NCBI GenBank assembly: GCA_964625225.1
Contig: CAZVAR010000121.1
Span: 1-11,659 of the forward strand
Direction of reading: 5' to 3'
Source of the DNA: CAZVAR01 sp964625225
GTDB lineage: Bacteria > Pseudomonadota > Alphaproteobacteria > JAJUGE01
Length of the DNA stretch: 11,659 nt
A program made the position numbers and the translations under genes. Under the pieces are notes generated by a model that saw nothing but the letters and a program-made list of their open reading frames with translations, ran no database searches and was not told the DNA's origin. Position 1 is the first letter of the stretch; every line of letters begins with the position of its first letter. Positions 1 to 5,900 of this stretch are shown piece by piece.

Positions 1-50
1 TTCACGTCGTCCAGCTTGAACGGCTTGATGATGGCTTCGATCTTCTTCAT
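1..50 (-). CDS. glnB: Nitrogen regulatory protein P-II, N-terminal fragment (runs off the left edge)
   Basis: Read leftward from an ATG at 50-48, the 16 visible codons are MKKIEAIIKPFKLDDV, the almost invariant first beta-strand and helix start of P-II signal proteins. P-II trimers sense 2-oxoglutarate and ATP/ADP, are uridylylated by GlnD, and control NtrB, glutamine synthetase adenylylation and AmtB. The KKIEAIIKPFKLDDV opening is closer to GlnB than to GlnK paralogues, which usually begin MKLV or similar. The T-loop and everything after residue 16 lie outside the window. A sigma-54 promoter (108-124) and an NtrC-type palindrome (187-207) sit at the expected upstream distances, which supports both the start and the identity. 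In related bacteria glnA often follows glnB; that cannot be seen here. There is no strong Shine-Dalgarno; the nearest purine patch is in GGGCAGCC just before the ATG. P-II family is near certain; glnB rather than glnK is likely. Confidence 0.88.
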   Translation of the reverse strand, partial: MKKIEAIIKPFKLDDV

Positions 51-107
51 GGCTGCCCGTTGCTCATCGGTGGAGTGGGATGCCCGCCTCCACACGGAAG
101 GCAGGAA

Positions 108-124
108 AGCATGCATCGTGCCAA
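108..124 (-). promoter_or_regulatory. Sigma-54 (RpoN) promoter of the P-II gene
   Basis: On the minus strand, positions 124 to 108 read TTGGCACGATGCATGCT. This matches the RpoN consensus YTGGCACGRNNNTTGCW at all but one position (A at 112). The essential GG (122-121) and GC (110-109) are exactly 10 nt apart, as sigma-54 requires. Transcription should start near position 97, leaving a leader of about 47 nt before the P-II ATG at 50. The match is seen in the sequence; function is inferred. Confidence 0.85.
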
Positions 125-186
125 GTCGCGATGCGCGCCCGGTAAGCGGCGGCCGGACGGTGCGGCGGCCGCCCCGGTCAGCGCGG

Positions 187-207
187 ACTGCACAAGAAAT
201 GTGCAGT
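187..207. promoter_or_regulatory. NtrC-type enhancer palindrome upstream of the P-II promoter
   Basis: ACTGCACA and TGTGCAGT form a perfect 8-bp inverted repeat around a 5-nt AGAAA spacer. The core TGCAC-N7-GTGCA is the NtrC-box pattern. Its centre (197) lies about 100 bp upstream of the predicted sigma-54 start site, the usual distance for an NtrC enhancer acting by looping. Together with the RpoN promoter this predicts induction of P-II under nitrogen limitation. Confidence 0.75.
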
Positions 208-238
208 TGCCTGCCAAATCGACATCATTCGGCAGGCA
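208..238 (-). terminator. Stem-loop immediately after the aminotransferase stop
   Basis: On the minus strand, TGCCTGCC-GAAT pairs with ATTT-GGCAGGCA. This gives a 12-bp stem (one G-U pair) closed by the 7-nt loop GATGTCG, starting 1 nt after the aminotransferase stop codon. No uninterrupted U-tract follows (only scattered T residues), so it may be a weak intrinsic terminator or a 3'-end stabilising hairpin. It would insulate the sigma-54-controlled P-II gene from read-through. Confidence 0.55.
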
Positions 239-239
239 G

Positions 240-1409
240 TCAGAGGACGGCCCCGATACGGCGGATCGCCTCGCGGATGGCTTCCGTGCTCGCAGCATAG
301 GAGAAGCGAACGAACCCTTCGCCGTAGGCGCCGAAACTGGTCCCGGCGACCGTCGCGACGCCGGCCTCCTCGAGCATCCGCCGCTGCAGGTCGCGGGCGG
401 TCATCCCGGTTCCCTCGATGTTCGGGAACGCATAGAAGGCACCGCCCGGATCGACGCAACGGAAGCCCGGGAGCTGATTCAGCTCCGACACGATGATGCG
501 GCGGCGCTCATCGAAGGCAGCGACCATGCGGTCGACCGCATCCTGCGGTCCGGTCAGCGCCGCGATGCCGGCATATTGCGTGGCGGCATTGACGCAGGAA
601 TGGCAGTTGACGGCGAGGCGCTCAGCCTGCCGGGCGAGATCCGACGGCCAGACGCTGTAGCCGAGGCGCCAGCCGGTCATCGCGTAGGTCTTGCTCCAGC
701 CGTCGAGCAGGATCACCCGGTCGCGGATCTCCGGATAGGCGAGGAGCGACACGTGTTCCCGATTGCCGTAGACGAGGCGGGCGTAGATCTCGTCGCTGAG
801 GATCGCGACCTGAGGGTGCCGCTCCAGGCCGGCGACCAGTCGGTCAACCTCCTCGCGCGGGACGACGCCACCGGTCGGGTTGGCGGGGCTGTTGAGGACG
901 ATGAGGCGTGTGCGCGGGGTGATCTGACCGAGCAACTCCTCGGCGCTGAAGGCGAAACCGCTCTCTTCCCGCAGGCGCATTGGCACGGGCGTCGCGCCGC
1001 TGTAGCGGATGACGGACTCGTAGATGGGGAAACCGGGGTTCGGGTAGATGATCTCCACGCCCGGCTCGCCGAACATCAGGATCGCGAAGAACATGGTGAC
1101 CTTGCCGCCGGGGACGATCAGAATGTCGTCCGGGTCAACCTCCACGCCGCGGCGCGCACGAATGTCGGCTGCGACCGCTTCGCGCAGCGGCAGTATGCCG
1201 TTGGCCGGGGTGTAACCGTGGTGGCCATCGCGCAGCGCCTTGACCGCGGCCTCGACAATGTGATCAGGGGTTTTGAAATCCGGCTGCCCGATCCCCAGAT
1301 TGATGATGTCGCGTCCTTGAGCCGCGAGCGCCGCCGCGCGGGCCAGCACCTCGAAAGCGGTCTCGGTGCCTAGGCGTGCCATGTTCTCGGCAAGGCGAAG
1401 CTCTGCCAT
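240..1409 (-). CDS. PLP-dependent class I/II aminotransferase, aspartate aminotransferase-like fold
   Basis: A 389-residue fold-type I aminotransferase, the usual length for the family, predicted cytoplasmic. Visible landmarks, in order: the N-terminal substrate segment INLGIGQPDF (36-45); NSPANPTGG with the cofactor Asn at 177; SDEIY with the PLP-ring Asp at 206 and Tyr at 209; the SK-x5-GWRLGY signature with the Schiff-base Lys at 240; and Arg368 in GFVRFS, which should bind the substrate alpha-carboxylate. The start at 1409 is supported by GGGAG about 8 nt upstream. The gene transfers amino groups between an amino acid and a 2-oxoacid, but the sequence does not fix the substrate; aspartate, aromatic or branched-chain acids, or an LL-DAP-type role, are all possible. 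It stands alone, divergent from tRNA-His and upstream of glnB, separated from the latter by a stem-loop and glnB's own promoter, so a link to nitrogen control is only positional. Family assignment is secure. Confidence 0.93.
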   Translation of the reverse strand: MAELRLAENMARLGTETAFEVLARAAALAAQGRDIINLGIGQPDFKTPDHIVEAAVKALRDGHHGYTPANGILPLREAVAADIRARRGVEVDPDDILIVPGGKVTMFFAILMFGEPGVEIIYPNPGFPIYESVIRYSGATPVPMRLREESGFAFSAEELLGQITPRTRLIVLNSPANPTGGVVPREEVDRLVAGLERHPQVAILSDEIYARLVYGNREHVSLLAYPEIRDRVILLDGWSKTYAMTGWRLGYSVWPSDLARQAERLAVNCHSCVNAATQYAGIAALTGPQDAVDRMVAAFDERRRIIVSELNQLPGFRCVDPGGAFYAFPNIEGTGMTARDLQRRMLEEAGVATVAGTSFGAYGEGFVRFSYAASTEAIREAIRRIGAVL

Positions 1410-1458
1410 TCACGTTCTCCCGGAAGGCCTCTCTGGATGGGGAGGCGTCGTCGGTGGG

Positions 1459-1487
1459 ACTATGCCGCAGCCGCAAGCGGCGGGCAA
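1459..1487 (-). promoter_or_regulatory. Candidate sigma-70 promoter of the aminotransferase gene
   Basis: On the minus strand TTGCCC (1487-1482) is followed, after a 17-nt spacer, by CATAGT (1464-1459). Each hexamer matches 4 of 6 consensus positions. It lies about 50 bp upstream of the aminotransferase ATG and back to back with the tRNA-His promoter. Only moderate matches, so tentative. Confidence 0.35.
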
Positions 1488-1506
1488 ATACGGGTTGTAG
1501 CGCGGC

Positions 1507-1536
1507 TTGACGGGTCGGCGGCGTTGGCGCTAGACA
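1507..1536 (+). promoter_or_regulatory. Candidate sigma-70 promoter of tRNA-His and the Nudix gene
   Basis: TTGACG (1507-1512) is a near-consensus -35. A weak -10 follows as CTAGACA (1530-1536), with an 18-nt spacer if TAGACA is taken as the hexamer. The expected start, around 1543, is about 10 nt before the tRNA 5' end, which fits a stable-RNA promoter. The -35 is convincing and the -10 poor. Confidence 0.45.
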
Positions 1537-1552
1537 GGGCCGCCTTCCGTGT

Positions 1553-1630
1553 GGTGTCCATAGCTCAGTCGGTTAGAGCGCCGGGTTGTGGTCCCGGAGG
1601 TCGTCGGTTCGAATCCGTCTGGACACCCCA
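1553..1630 (+). tRNA. tRNA-His (anticodon GTG)
   Basis: A full cloverleaf can be drawn. Acceptor stem 1554-1560 pairs with 1620-1626; D stem GCTC/GAGC (1563-1566, 1576-1579); anticodon stem CCGGG/CCCGG (1581-1585, 1593-1597) with anticodon GTG at 1588-1590; T stem 1603-1607 with 1615-1619 around the TTCGAAT loop; encoded CCA at 1628-1630. An extra G at 1553 faces C at 1627, the G-1:C73 pair that is the main histidine identity element. The T stem has one T-T mismatch (1604/1618), which is unusual but leaves four pairs. The Nudix gene starts 17 nt after the CCA, so both are probably cut from one transcript. Span 1554-1630 is the conventional 77-nt form without G-1. Confidence 0.97.
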
Positions 1631-1647
1631 TTCCCTTCGCGAGCGCC

Positions 1648-2325
1648 ATGCCCGAACGTCCCCTGCGCCCTCGTGACGCGGCCACCTTGATCCTTGTACG
1701 CCCAGGCCGGAACGGCCCCGAGGTGCTGATGGGCGAGCGCAGCGCCGCACACGTTTTCGTCCCCGAACACTATGTCTTTCCCGGCGGACGGGTGGACCGC
1801 TCCGATGCCTATGTCGCACCGGTGACGCCGCTGCGCGATCCGGTCATGCAGAAGCTGACGGCGACCTGTACCCCCCGGCGCGCGCAGGCGCTGGCCCTCG
1901 CGGCCGTACGGGAAACCTTCGAGGAGACCGGGATCATCCTGGGCCGGCCTGCCGATGGGGCGGTGCCGAAACGCGTGCCGAAGGGCTGGGAGCAGTATTT
2001 CTCGACCGGTATGGCGCCGGCGCTCGACCGGCTGACCTATGTCGCGCGGGCGGTGACGCCGACCGGCCGGCCGCGCCGCTTCAATGCCCGCTTCTTCGTG
2101 ACCGACGTGGACTCGGTGGACACCGCGCATGCGGGCAGCGGCGAACTGGAGAAGCTGCGCTGGTTCCAGATCCGCGAGGCCATGTCCCTCAAGATCCGGC
2201 CGATCACCAGGCTGGTCCTGGCCGAGATCGAGCAGCGCATCGCCGACGGCGGGCTGCACGACGATTCGCGACCGGTTCCCGCTTTCAGCGTGCGTCGCGG
2301 GCAGCGGCAGGTATCCTACGAGTAA
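1648..2325 (+). CDS. Nudix hydrolase, NUDT19-like (probable CoA/acyl-CoA diphosphatase type)
   Basis: A 225-residue Nudix protein from the ATG at 1648, the first in-frame ATG after tRNA-His. The open frame continues upstream into the tRNA, so any earlier start is excluded. The Nudix box is split: GGRVDR (46-51) gives the Gly loop and REtfEETGI (88-96) gives the metal-binding Glu residues (89, 92, 93), with about 27 extra residues between them compared with the canonical GX5EX7REUXEEXGU. This long insertion, and the WFQIREA motif (172-178), are typical of the NUDT19/RP2 group, which cleaves CoA and acyl-CoAs into 3',5'-ADP and acyl-phosphopantetheine. The substrate is therefore inferred from subgroup resemblance only. 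The leader left after tRNA processing is 17 nt, with no Shine-Dalgarno. Predicted cytoplasmic. The downstream neighbour 570 bp away is a metabolite-repair gene, so the two may share a housekeeping theme. Confidence 0.88.
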   Translation: MPERPLRPRDAATLILVRPGRNGPEVLMGERSAAHVFVPEHYVFPGGRVDRSDAYVAPVTPLRDPVMQKLTATCTPRRAQALALAAVRETFEETGIILGRPADGAVPKRVPKGWEQYFSTGMAPALDRLTYVARAVTPTGRPRRFNARFFVTDVDSVDTAHAGSGELEKLRWFQIREAMSLKIRPITRLVLAEIEQRIADGGLHDDSRPVPAFSVRRGQRQVSYE

Positions 2326-2696
2326 AAGGACCTCCCGGGGCGGTACGAGGCGGCGGGCAGGGAACGCCGCGCCGGCGCAGCGCATGGCTTCATGCCGCGT
2401 GGCTCCCGCATAGACCGCGCAGTCACCGCGCAATGGCCGCCACATTCGTACCTGCCTGCCGCGGCTCGCGGAGGATGCCCGGCAGCCGGGCGAGACCGGC
2501 ATTCCGATAGTCGGGATAGATCCGGATCTGAGCGACACCGTCGTGGTCCGCCCAGTTTCGCACGGCACGAACCAGGTCGGGTCGTCTCGGTCCTGGTGCG
2601 GCACGGCATCGACGACGGTCGCTTCGTGCCGTGTCATCCCGACGCACCGCGCCGATCTCAGGATCGCCCGCCTGTTGACCGGAACCTGTCCTCCCG

Positions 2697-2741
2697 GGTG
2701 GCCCGGGGCGCGATGATGGTGACCGGCCGGCCCGGGCCACC
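2697..2741. repeat. 11-bp perfect inverted repeat with 23-nt loop
   Basis: GGTGGCCCGGG at 2697-2707 is the exact reverse complement of CCCGGGCCACC at 2731-2741. The 23-nt loop holds a further CCGGCCGG palindrome. No T-tract follows, so it is not a typical intrinsic terminator. In transcribed form it would be a very stable GC hairpin. Confidence 0.6.
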
Positions 2742-2771
2742 GCTCTGTCCGGGCGATGGCGGGGCTCTTCA

Positions 2772-2792
2772 TCCGATTGTCCGATTGTCCGA
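2772..2792. repeat. Short tandem repeat, 8-bp unit TCCGATTG
   Basis: Two exact copies of TCCGATTG (2772-2779, 2780-2787) are followed by a partial third copy TCCGA (2788-2792). It lies about 100 bp before the nnr start. It may be incidental; a spacer or binding-site role is only a guess. Confidence 0.5.
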
Positions 2793-2894
2793 CGGACACG
2801 ACCCGTCGGCGGGTGTGCGGCGGGCGGCAAGTGGCGTATGAATAGGGGCGTAACCGGACATCCCGATTCCCCTTTCTGGCCGACCGATAGAGAC

Positions 2895-3095
2895 ATGGTA
2901 TCCCACGCTCATGCTCTGCTGACCGTCGCCGAGATGTACCGCGCGGACGCGCTCGCGATTGCCGGCGGCGTCGCGGGCGAAGCGCTGATGGAGGCGGCGG
3001 GACGCGCCGTCGCCGAGGAGGCGGCGGGCCCGGCAACAACGGCGGGGACGGCTTCGTGGCAGCGCGGCATCTCGACGCCGCAGGCTGGCCGGTGA
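2895..3095 (+). pseudogene. nnrE: NAD(P)H-hydrate epimerase N-terminal fragment, out of frame with the rest of nnr
   Basis: From the ATG at 2895 the frame reads LLTVAEMYRADALAIAGG (residues 8-25) and then GEALMEAAGRAVAEEA, the standard N-terminus of the YjeF_N epimerase domain (T-x-x-x-M...D...LME-x-AG-x-A). It then passes at about 3020-3026 into meaningless GPATTAGTASW and stops at 3095. The expected continuation, GPGNNGGDGFVAARHLD, is present at once but in another frame (from 3026). Compared with E. coli NnrD, which has 29 residues from the LM of the helix to GNNGG, only 16 remain. About 13 residues, the Rossmann strand usually ending in LVLCG, are therefore missing along with the frame. 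This is a deletion of roughly 38 or 40 nt, either a real mutation or an assembly error in a GC-rich spot. As written, the epimerase half cannot be made as one intact protein with the rest. Confidence 0.8.
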
Positions 3096-4327
3096 CGCTG
3101 GCGCTGCTCGGCGCGCGCGAGCGGCTCCGGGGCGATGCGGCGGCCCATGCGGCGCGGTGGGGCGGGGCGGTGCTGCCGTTGGAGCCGAAGGTGCTCGACG
3201 GGCAGGGGCTGGTGATCGACGCTCTGTTCGGGGCAGGGCTGCAGCGTCCGGTCGAGGGCGCCGCCGCGGCCGTGCTTCAGGCCGTGGCGGCGCGGCGGAT
3301 ACCCTCGATCGCCGTCGACGTGCCGAGCGGGGTGCATGGCGACACGGGTGCGGTTCTGGGTACGGCGGCGCCGGCGGAGGTGACAGTGACCTTCTTCCGG
3401 CGCAAGCCCGGGCACCTGCTGATGCCTGGCCGTGCGCTATGCGGCGAGACGGTGGTCGTGGATATCGGCATCCCGGAAACGGTGCTCGATGCCATCGCAC
3501 CGCGCCAACATGTCAACGATCCAGCCCTTTGGCGCGAGCGCTTTCCCTGGCCGACGCCGGACAGCCACAAGTACCGCCGGGGACATGTGCTGATCGACGG
3601 CGGGGCCCTTCGCACCGGGGCGGCGCGACTGGCTGCCCGCGGGGCGATGCGGGTGGGTGCCGGGCTGGTGACGATCGCGAGCCCGCCCGCGGCATGGCCG
3701 ATCTATGCGACGGCGATGCCGGGGGCCCTGGTCGATCCGGTCGAGAATCTGGGAGCGTTCCGTACCCAGCTCGCCGATGCACGGAAGAACGCGGTACTGC
3801 TCGGTCCCGGCGGCGGTGCGGGTTCCGAGCTGCGCGAGCGGGTGCTGGCCGCGCTCGCGGCGGACCGCAAGGTGGTGCTGGATGCGGATGCGCTGACCGC
3901 ATTCGAGGGGCAGGCGGAGGCGCTGTTCGCGGCGATCCGACCGGACCGCTGCCTGATGACCCCGCATGACGGCGAGTTCGGCCGGCTGTTCGACCCTGCG
4001 GGGGACAAGCTGTCGCGCACCCGGGCGGCGGCGGCCCGGTGCGGTGCCGTGGTGCTCCTGAAGGGCGCCGATACGGTGATCGCCGCACCGGACGGCCGGG
4101 CCGTTCTCAATGCCAATGCGCCGCCGGAACTGGCGACCGCCGGCAGCGGCGACGTCCTGGCCGGCTTCGCGGTCGGTCTGATGGCCCAGGGAATGGGGCC
4201 GTTCGACGCCGCCTGCGCGGCGGCCTGGCTGCACGGCGCGGCGGCGGCCGCGTTCGGCGCGGGGCTGATCGCTGAAGACCTGCCCGAAGCCCTGCCTTCG
4301 GTGTTGCGACGTCTGCGCGCAACATAA
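3056..4327 (+). CDS. nnrD: NAD(P)H-hydrate repair enzyme, remaining frame: partial epimerase plus complete ADP-dependent dehydratase domain
   Basis: This frame opens at a GTG (3056), but its homology begins earlier at GPGNNGGDGF (from 3026), so the GTG is probably not the true start; the gene should begin at 2895. Numbering from the GTG: VDALFGAGL (53-61) and VDVPSG (87-92) belong to the epimerase (YjeF_N) domain, which interconverts R- and S-NADHX. HKYRRGHV (171-178), TGAARLAARGAMRVGAGL (187-204), LLGPGG (248-253), LDADAL (275-280), MTPHDGEFGRL (301-311), LLKGADTVIA (334-343) and ATAGSGDVLAG (360-370, catalytic Asp366) belong to the carbohydrate-kinase-like dehydratase, which uses ADP to turn S-NADHX back to NADH. 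The dehydratase half looks complete and could work if translated. The fused order matches the usual bifunctional bacterial protein. It stands alone, 70 bp upstream of the malonyl-CoA decarboxylase gene. Confidence 0.88.
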   Translation: MAARHLDAAGWPVTLALLGARERLRGDAAAHAARWGGAVLPLEPKVLDGQGLVIDALFGAGLQRPVEGAAAAVLQAVAARRIPSIAVDVPSGVHGDTGAVLGTAAPAEVTVTFFRRKPGHLLMPGRALCGETVVVDIGIPETVLDAIAPRQHVNDPALWRERFPWPTPDSHKYRRGHVLIDGGALRTGAARLAARGAMRVGAGLVTIASPPAAWPIYATAMPGALVDPVENLGAFRTQLADARKNAVLLGPGGGAGSELRERVLAALAADRKVVLDADALTAFEGQAEALFAAIRPDRCLMTPHDGEFGRLFDPAGDKLSRTRAAAARCGAVVLLKGADTVIAAPDGRAVLNANAPPELATAGSGDVLAGFAVGLMAQGMGPFDAACAAAWLHGAAAAAFGAGLIAEDLPEALPSVLRRLRAT

Positions 4328-4397
4328 ATTTCACGGGACCTCCGGCCGGTCGGCGCCGTTGATGAACTAGAGCCAGCGAGCCTTGCCGGGGATGATC

Positions 4398-5897
4398 ATG
4401 TGGCTGCGTGGGTTGGTCATGACCGACGTCAAGGACTTGTCAGGGAGCCTGGGGGCCGCCGATGATGGCGGCGCCATGTCTGCTCGTGAGCCTGCCTCCG
4501 TCACCCTGTTCGACCGCACCTGGTCGTCGCTGCGCCAGGTGCTGCGCGACATTGCGGTGCGTCGCAACATCGACAGCTTCGTGCCGCGCCCCGACCTCCC
4601 GGATCCGGACGCGGAAATCGTGCGCGAGCAGATGCGTGCCTGCCTAGAGGCGCGCGGCGGCGAGGTCTCGGCGCGTGCCCGAGCCGCGATGCTCGGACGC
4701 GCCTATCTGGCCCTGCGGGAGTCGGGACGGCAGCGCTGGCTGCACATTCTCGCCGACGAGTTCGACGTTGATCGCGCTGCCGTCGATGCGGCGGCCGAGC
4801 GCCTTCGCGCCGCCGAGACCCCGGAGGAGCGCGTGGGCGCCGAGGAGGAACTGCGGGCCGCGCTGGAGGCTCCCCGGGTCCGACTGCTGACCCAGTTCAA
4901 TGCACTTCCCGACGGGGTGAAGTTCCTGGTGGACCTGCGAGCCGAGCTGCTCCGGTTCGGGAAGAACGACCCGGCCCTGCGCGGGCTCGAGGCCGATCTG
5001 AAGCGGGTGCTGGCCTCCTGGTTCGACGTGGGGTTCCTCGAGCTGCGGCGCATTACCTGGCGGTCGCCGGCAGCGCTCCTGGAGAAGCTGATCGTCTACG
5101 AAGCGGTGCACGAGATCCGGGGCTGGACCGACCTGAAGAACCGGCTCGATTCGGACCGGCGTTGCTATGCTTTCTTTCATCCTCGCATGCCGGACGAGCC
5201 GTTGATCTTCGTGGAGATCGCGCTGGTGAGCGGGATGGCCGCCAATGTCGACCGGCTGCTCGACGAGAATTCCCCGGTCGAGGATCCGAATGCGGCCGAC
5301 GCGGCGATTTTCTACTCGATCTCCAACGCGCAAAAGGGGCTGGCGGGGATCAGCTTCGGCGGGTTCCTGATCAAGCGGGTGGTCGACGACCTCGCCCGCG
5401 AGTTCAAGAACCTCAAGACTTTTGCGACGCTCTCGCCGATCCCGGGATTCCTCGCCTGGCTGCGGCCGAAGCTGGAGGCCGAGGGCGACGCGCTGCTGAC
5501 CGAAGCCGAGCGCAAGGCGCTCGCCGAGGCGGTGCCGGCAGGCGGGCAGGGCAGCCTGCTGGCGCAGGCGCTGGCCGTACCGCAATGGCACCAGCAGGAT
5601 CCGCTCTGCAACGCGATGAAGGGACCGTTGACCCGGCTCTGCGCCAACTACCTGGTCAACGCGAAACGGGGCAACCGCGCGCTCGACCCGGTGGCGCACT
5701 TCCACCTGAGGAACGGCGCGCGGATGGAGCGGATCAACTGGCTGGGCGATACCTCGGCCAAGGGATTGCGGCAGTCCGCGGGGCTGATGATCAACTATCT
5801 CTACAAGCTCGACAGCATCGAGACGAACCACGAGGCCTATTCGGGCGAGGGCAAGATCGCTTGCTCGTCCGCCGTCCGCGCGCTGCTGAAGGGATGA
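4398..5897 (+). CDS. Malonyl-CoA decarboxylase
   Basis: A protein of about 499 residues matching the MCD family end to end. It decarboxylates malonyl-CoA to acetyl-CoA and CO2 without a metal or biotin cofactor. The N-terminal half is the helical oligomerisation domain. The catalytic GNAT-like domain holds FYSISNAQKGLAGISFGGFL (about residues 305-324), containing the Ser of the SIS-x-x-Q motif (human Ser329 region), then SPIPGF, and HFHLRNGARMERINWLGD (about 434-451), where His436 aligns with the catalytic His of the human enzyme (His423). The C-terminal NHEAY...GEGKIA segment is also conserved. The start is uncertain: ATGs at 4392, 4398, 4419 and 4476 are all in frame. 4398 has GGGGA at a usable distance, while 4476 begins nearest the conserved region. 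No malonyl-CoA synthetase or malonate transporter is adjacent, so it may remove surplus malonyl-CoA rather than serve a malonate operon. It converges on the Lrp gene with a 3-bp gap. Confidence 0.95.
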   Translation: MWLRGLVMTDVKDLSGSLGAADDGGAMSAREPASVTLFDRTWSSLRQVLRDIAVRRNIDSFVPRPDLPDPDAEIVREQMRACLEARGGEVSARARAAMLGRAYLALRESGRQRWLHILADEFDVDRAAVDAAAERLRAAETPEERVGAEEELRAALEAPRVRLLTQFNALPDGVKFLVDLRAELLRFGKNDPALRGLEADLKRVLASWFDVGFLELRRITWRSPAALLEKLIVYEAVHEIRGWTDLKNRLDSDRRCYAFFHPRMPDEPLIFVEIALVSGMAANVDRLLDENSPVEDPNAADAAIFYSISNAQKGLAGISFGGFLIKRVVDDLAREFKNLKTFATLSPIPGFLAWLRPKLEAEGDALLTEAERKALAEAVPAGGQGSLLAQALAVPQWHQQDPLCNAMKGPLTRLCANYLVNAKRGNRALDPVAHFHLRNGARMERINWLGDTSAKGLRQSAGLMINYLYKLDSIETNHEAYSGEGKIACSSAVRALLKG

Positions 5898-5900
5898 CCG

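Larger units (their letters stand above)
2326..2894. other. 569-bp spacer with no convincing gene
   Basis: I find no open frame with a good start, ribosome-binding site and recognisable protein on either strand. The minus-strand frame 2423-2896 is open but Arg-rich and looks like a shadow, apart from a less biased C-terminal part (RIYPDYRNAGLARLPG). The spacer holds an 11-bp perfect inverted repeat (2697-2741), smaller inverted repeats (CACGGCA/TGCCGTG at 2602-2608 and 2627-2633; ACCAGG/CCTGGT at 2571-2576 and 2592-2597) and an 8-bp tandem repeat (2772-2792). It should also contain the promoter of the nnr locus. It may be a decayed gene or a structured RNA region; the sequence does not decide. 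Confidence 0.5.

Noticed and set aside
60..1373. Long open frame of 437 codons on the plus strand, opposite the aminotransferase
   Set aside because: It is the antisense shadow of a high-GC gene. The minus strand shows every aminotransferase motif in order, whereas this frame shows no recognisable family.
2490..2845. Possible decayed second Nudix copy: a plus-strand frame shows GETGIPIVG (about 2494) and ends RQVAYE-stop (2843-2845), like RQVSYE-stop of the Nudix gene
   Set aside because: Only two very short matches, separated by in-frame stops (about 2712-2720), with nothing alike between them in any frame. Most likely chance, though a profile search of the spacer would settle it.
2423..2896. 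157-codon minus-strand frame in the spacer
   Set aside because: Mostly Arg/Pro/Gly-rich with no ribosome-binding site, no recognised domain and a start overlapping the nnr start. The less biased last 45 residues are noted in the spacer entry but not called.
1573..3039. 488-codon minus-strand frame spanning tRNA-His, the Nudix gene and the spacer
   Set aside because: It overlaps a tRNA and a well-supported Nudix gene and is Arg/Pro-rich without motifs; a GC-driven spurious frame.
2769..3500. 243-codon minus-strand frame opposite nnr
   Set aside because: Extremely Arg/Ala/Pro-rich antisense shadow of the NAD(P)H-hydrate gene.
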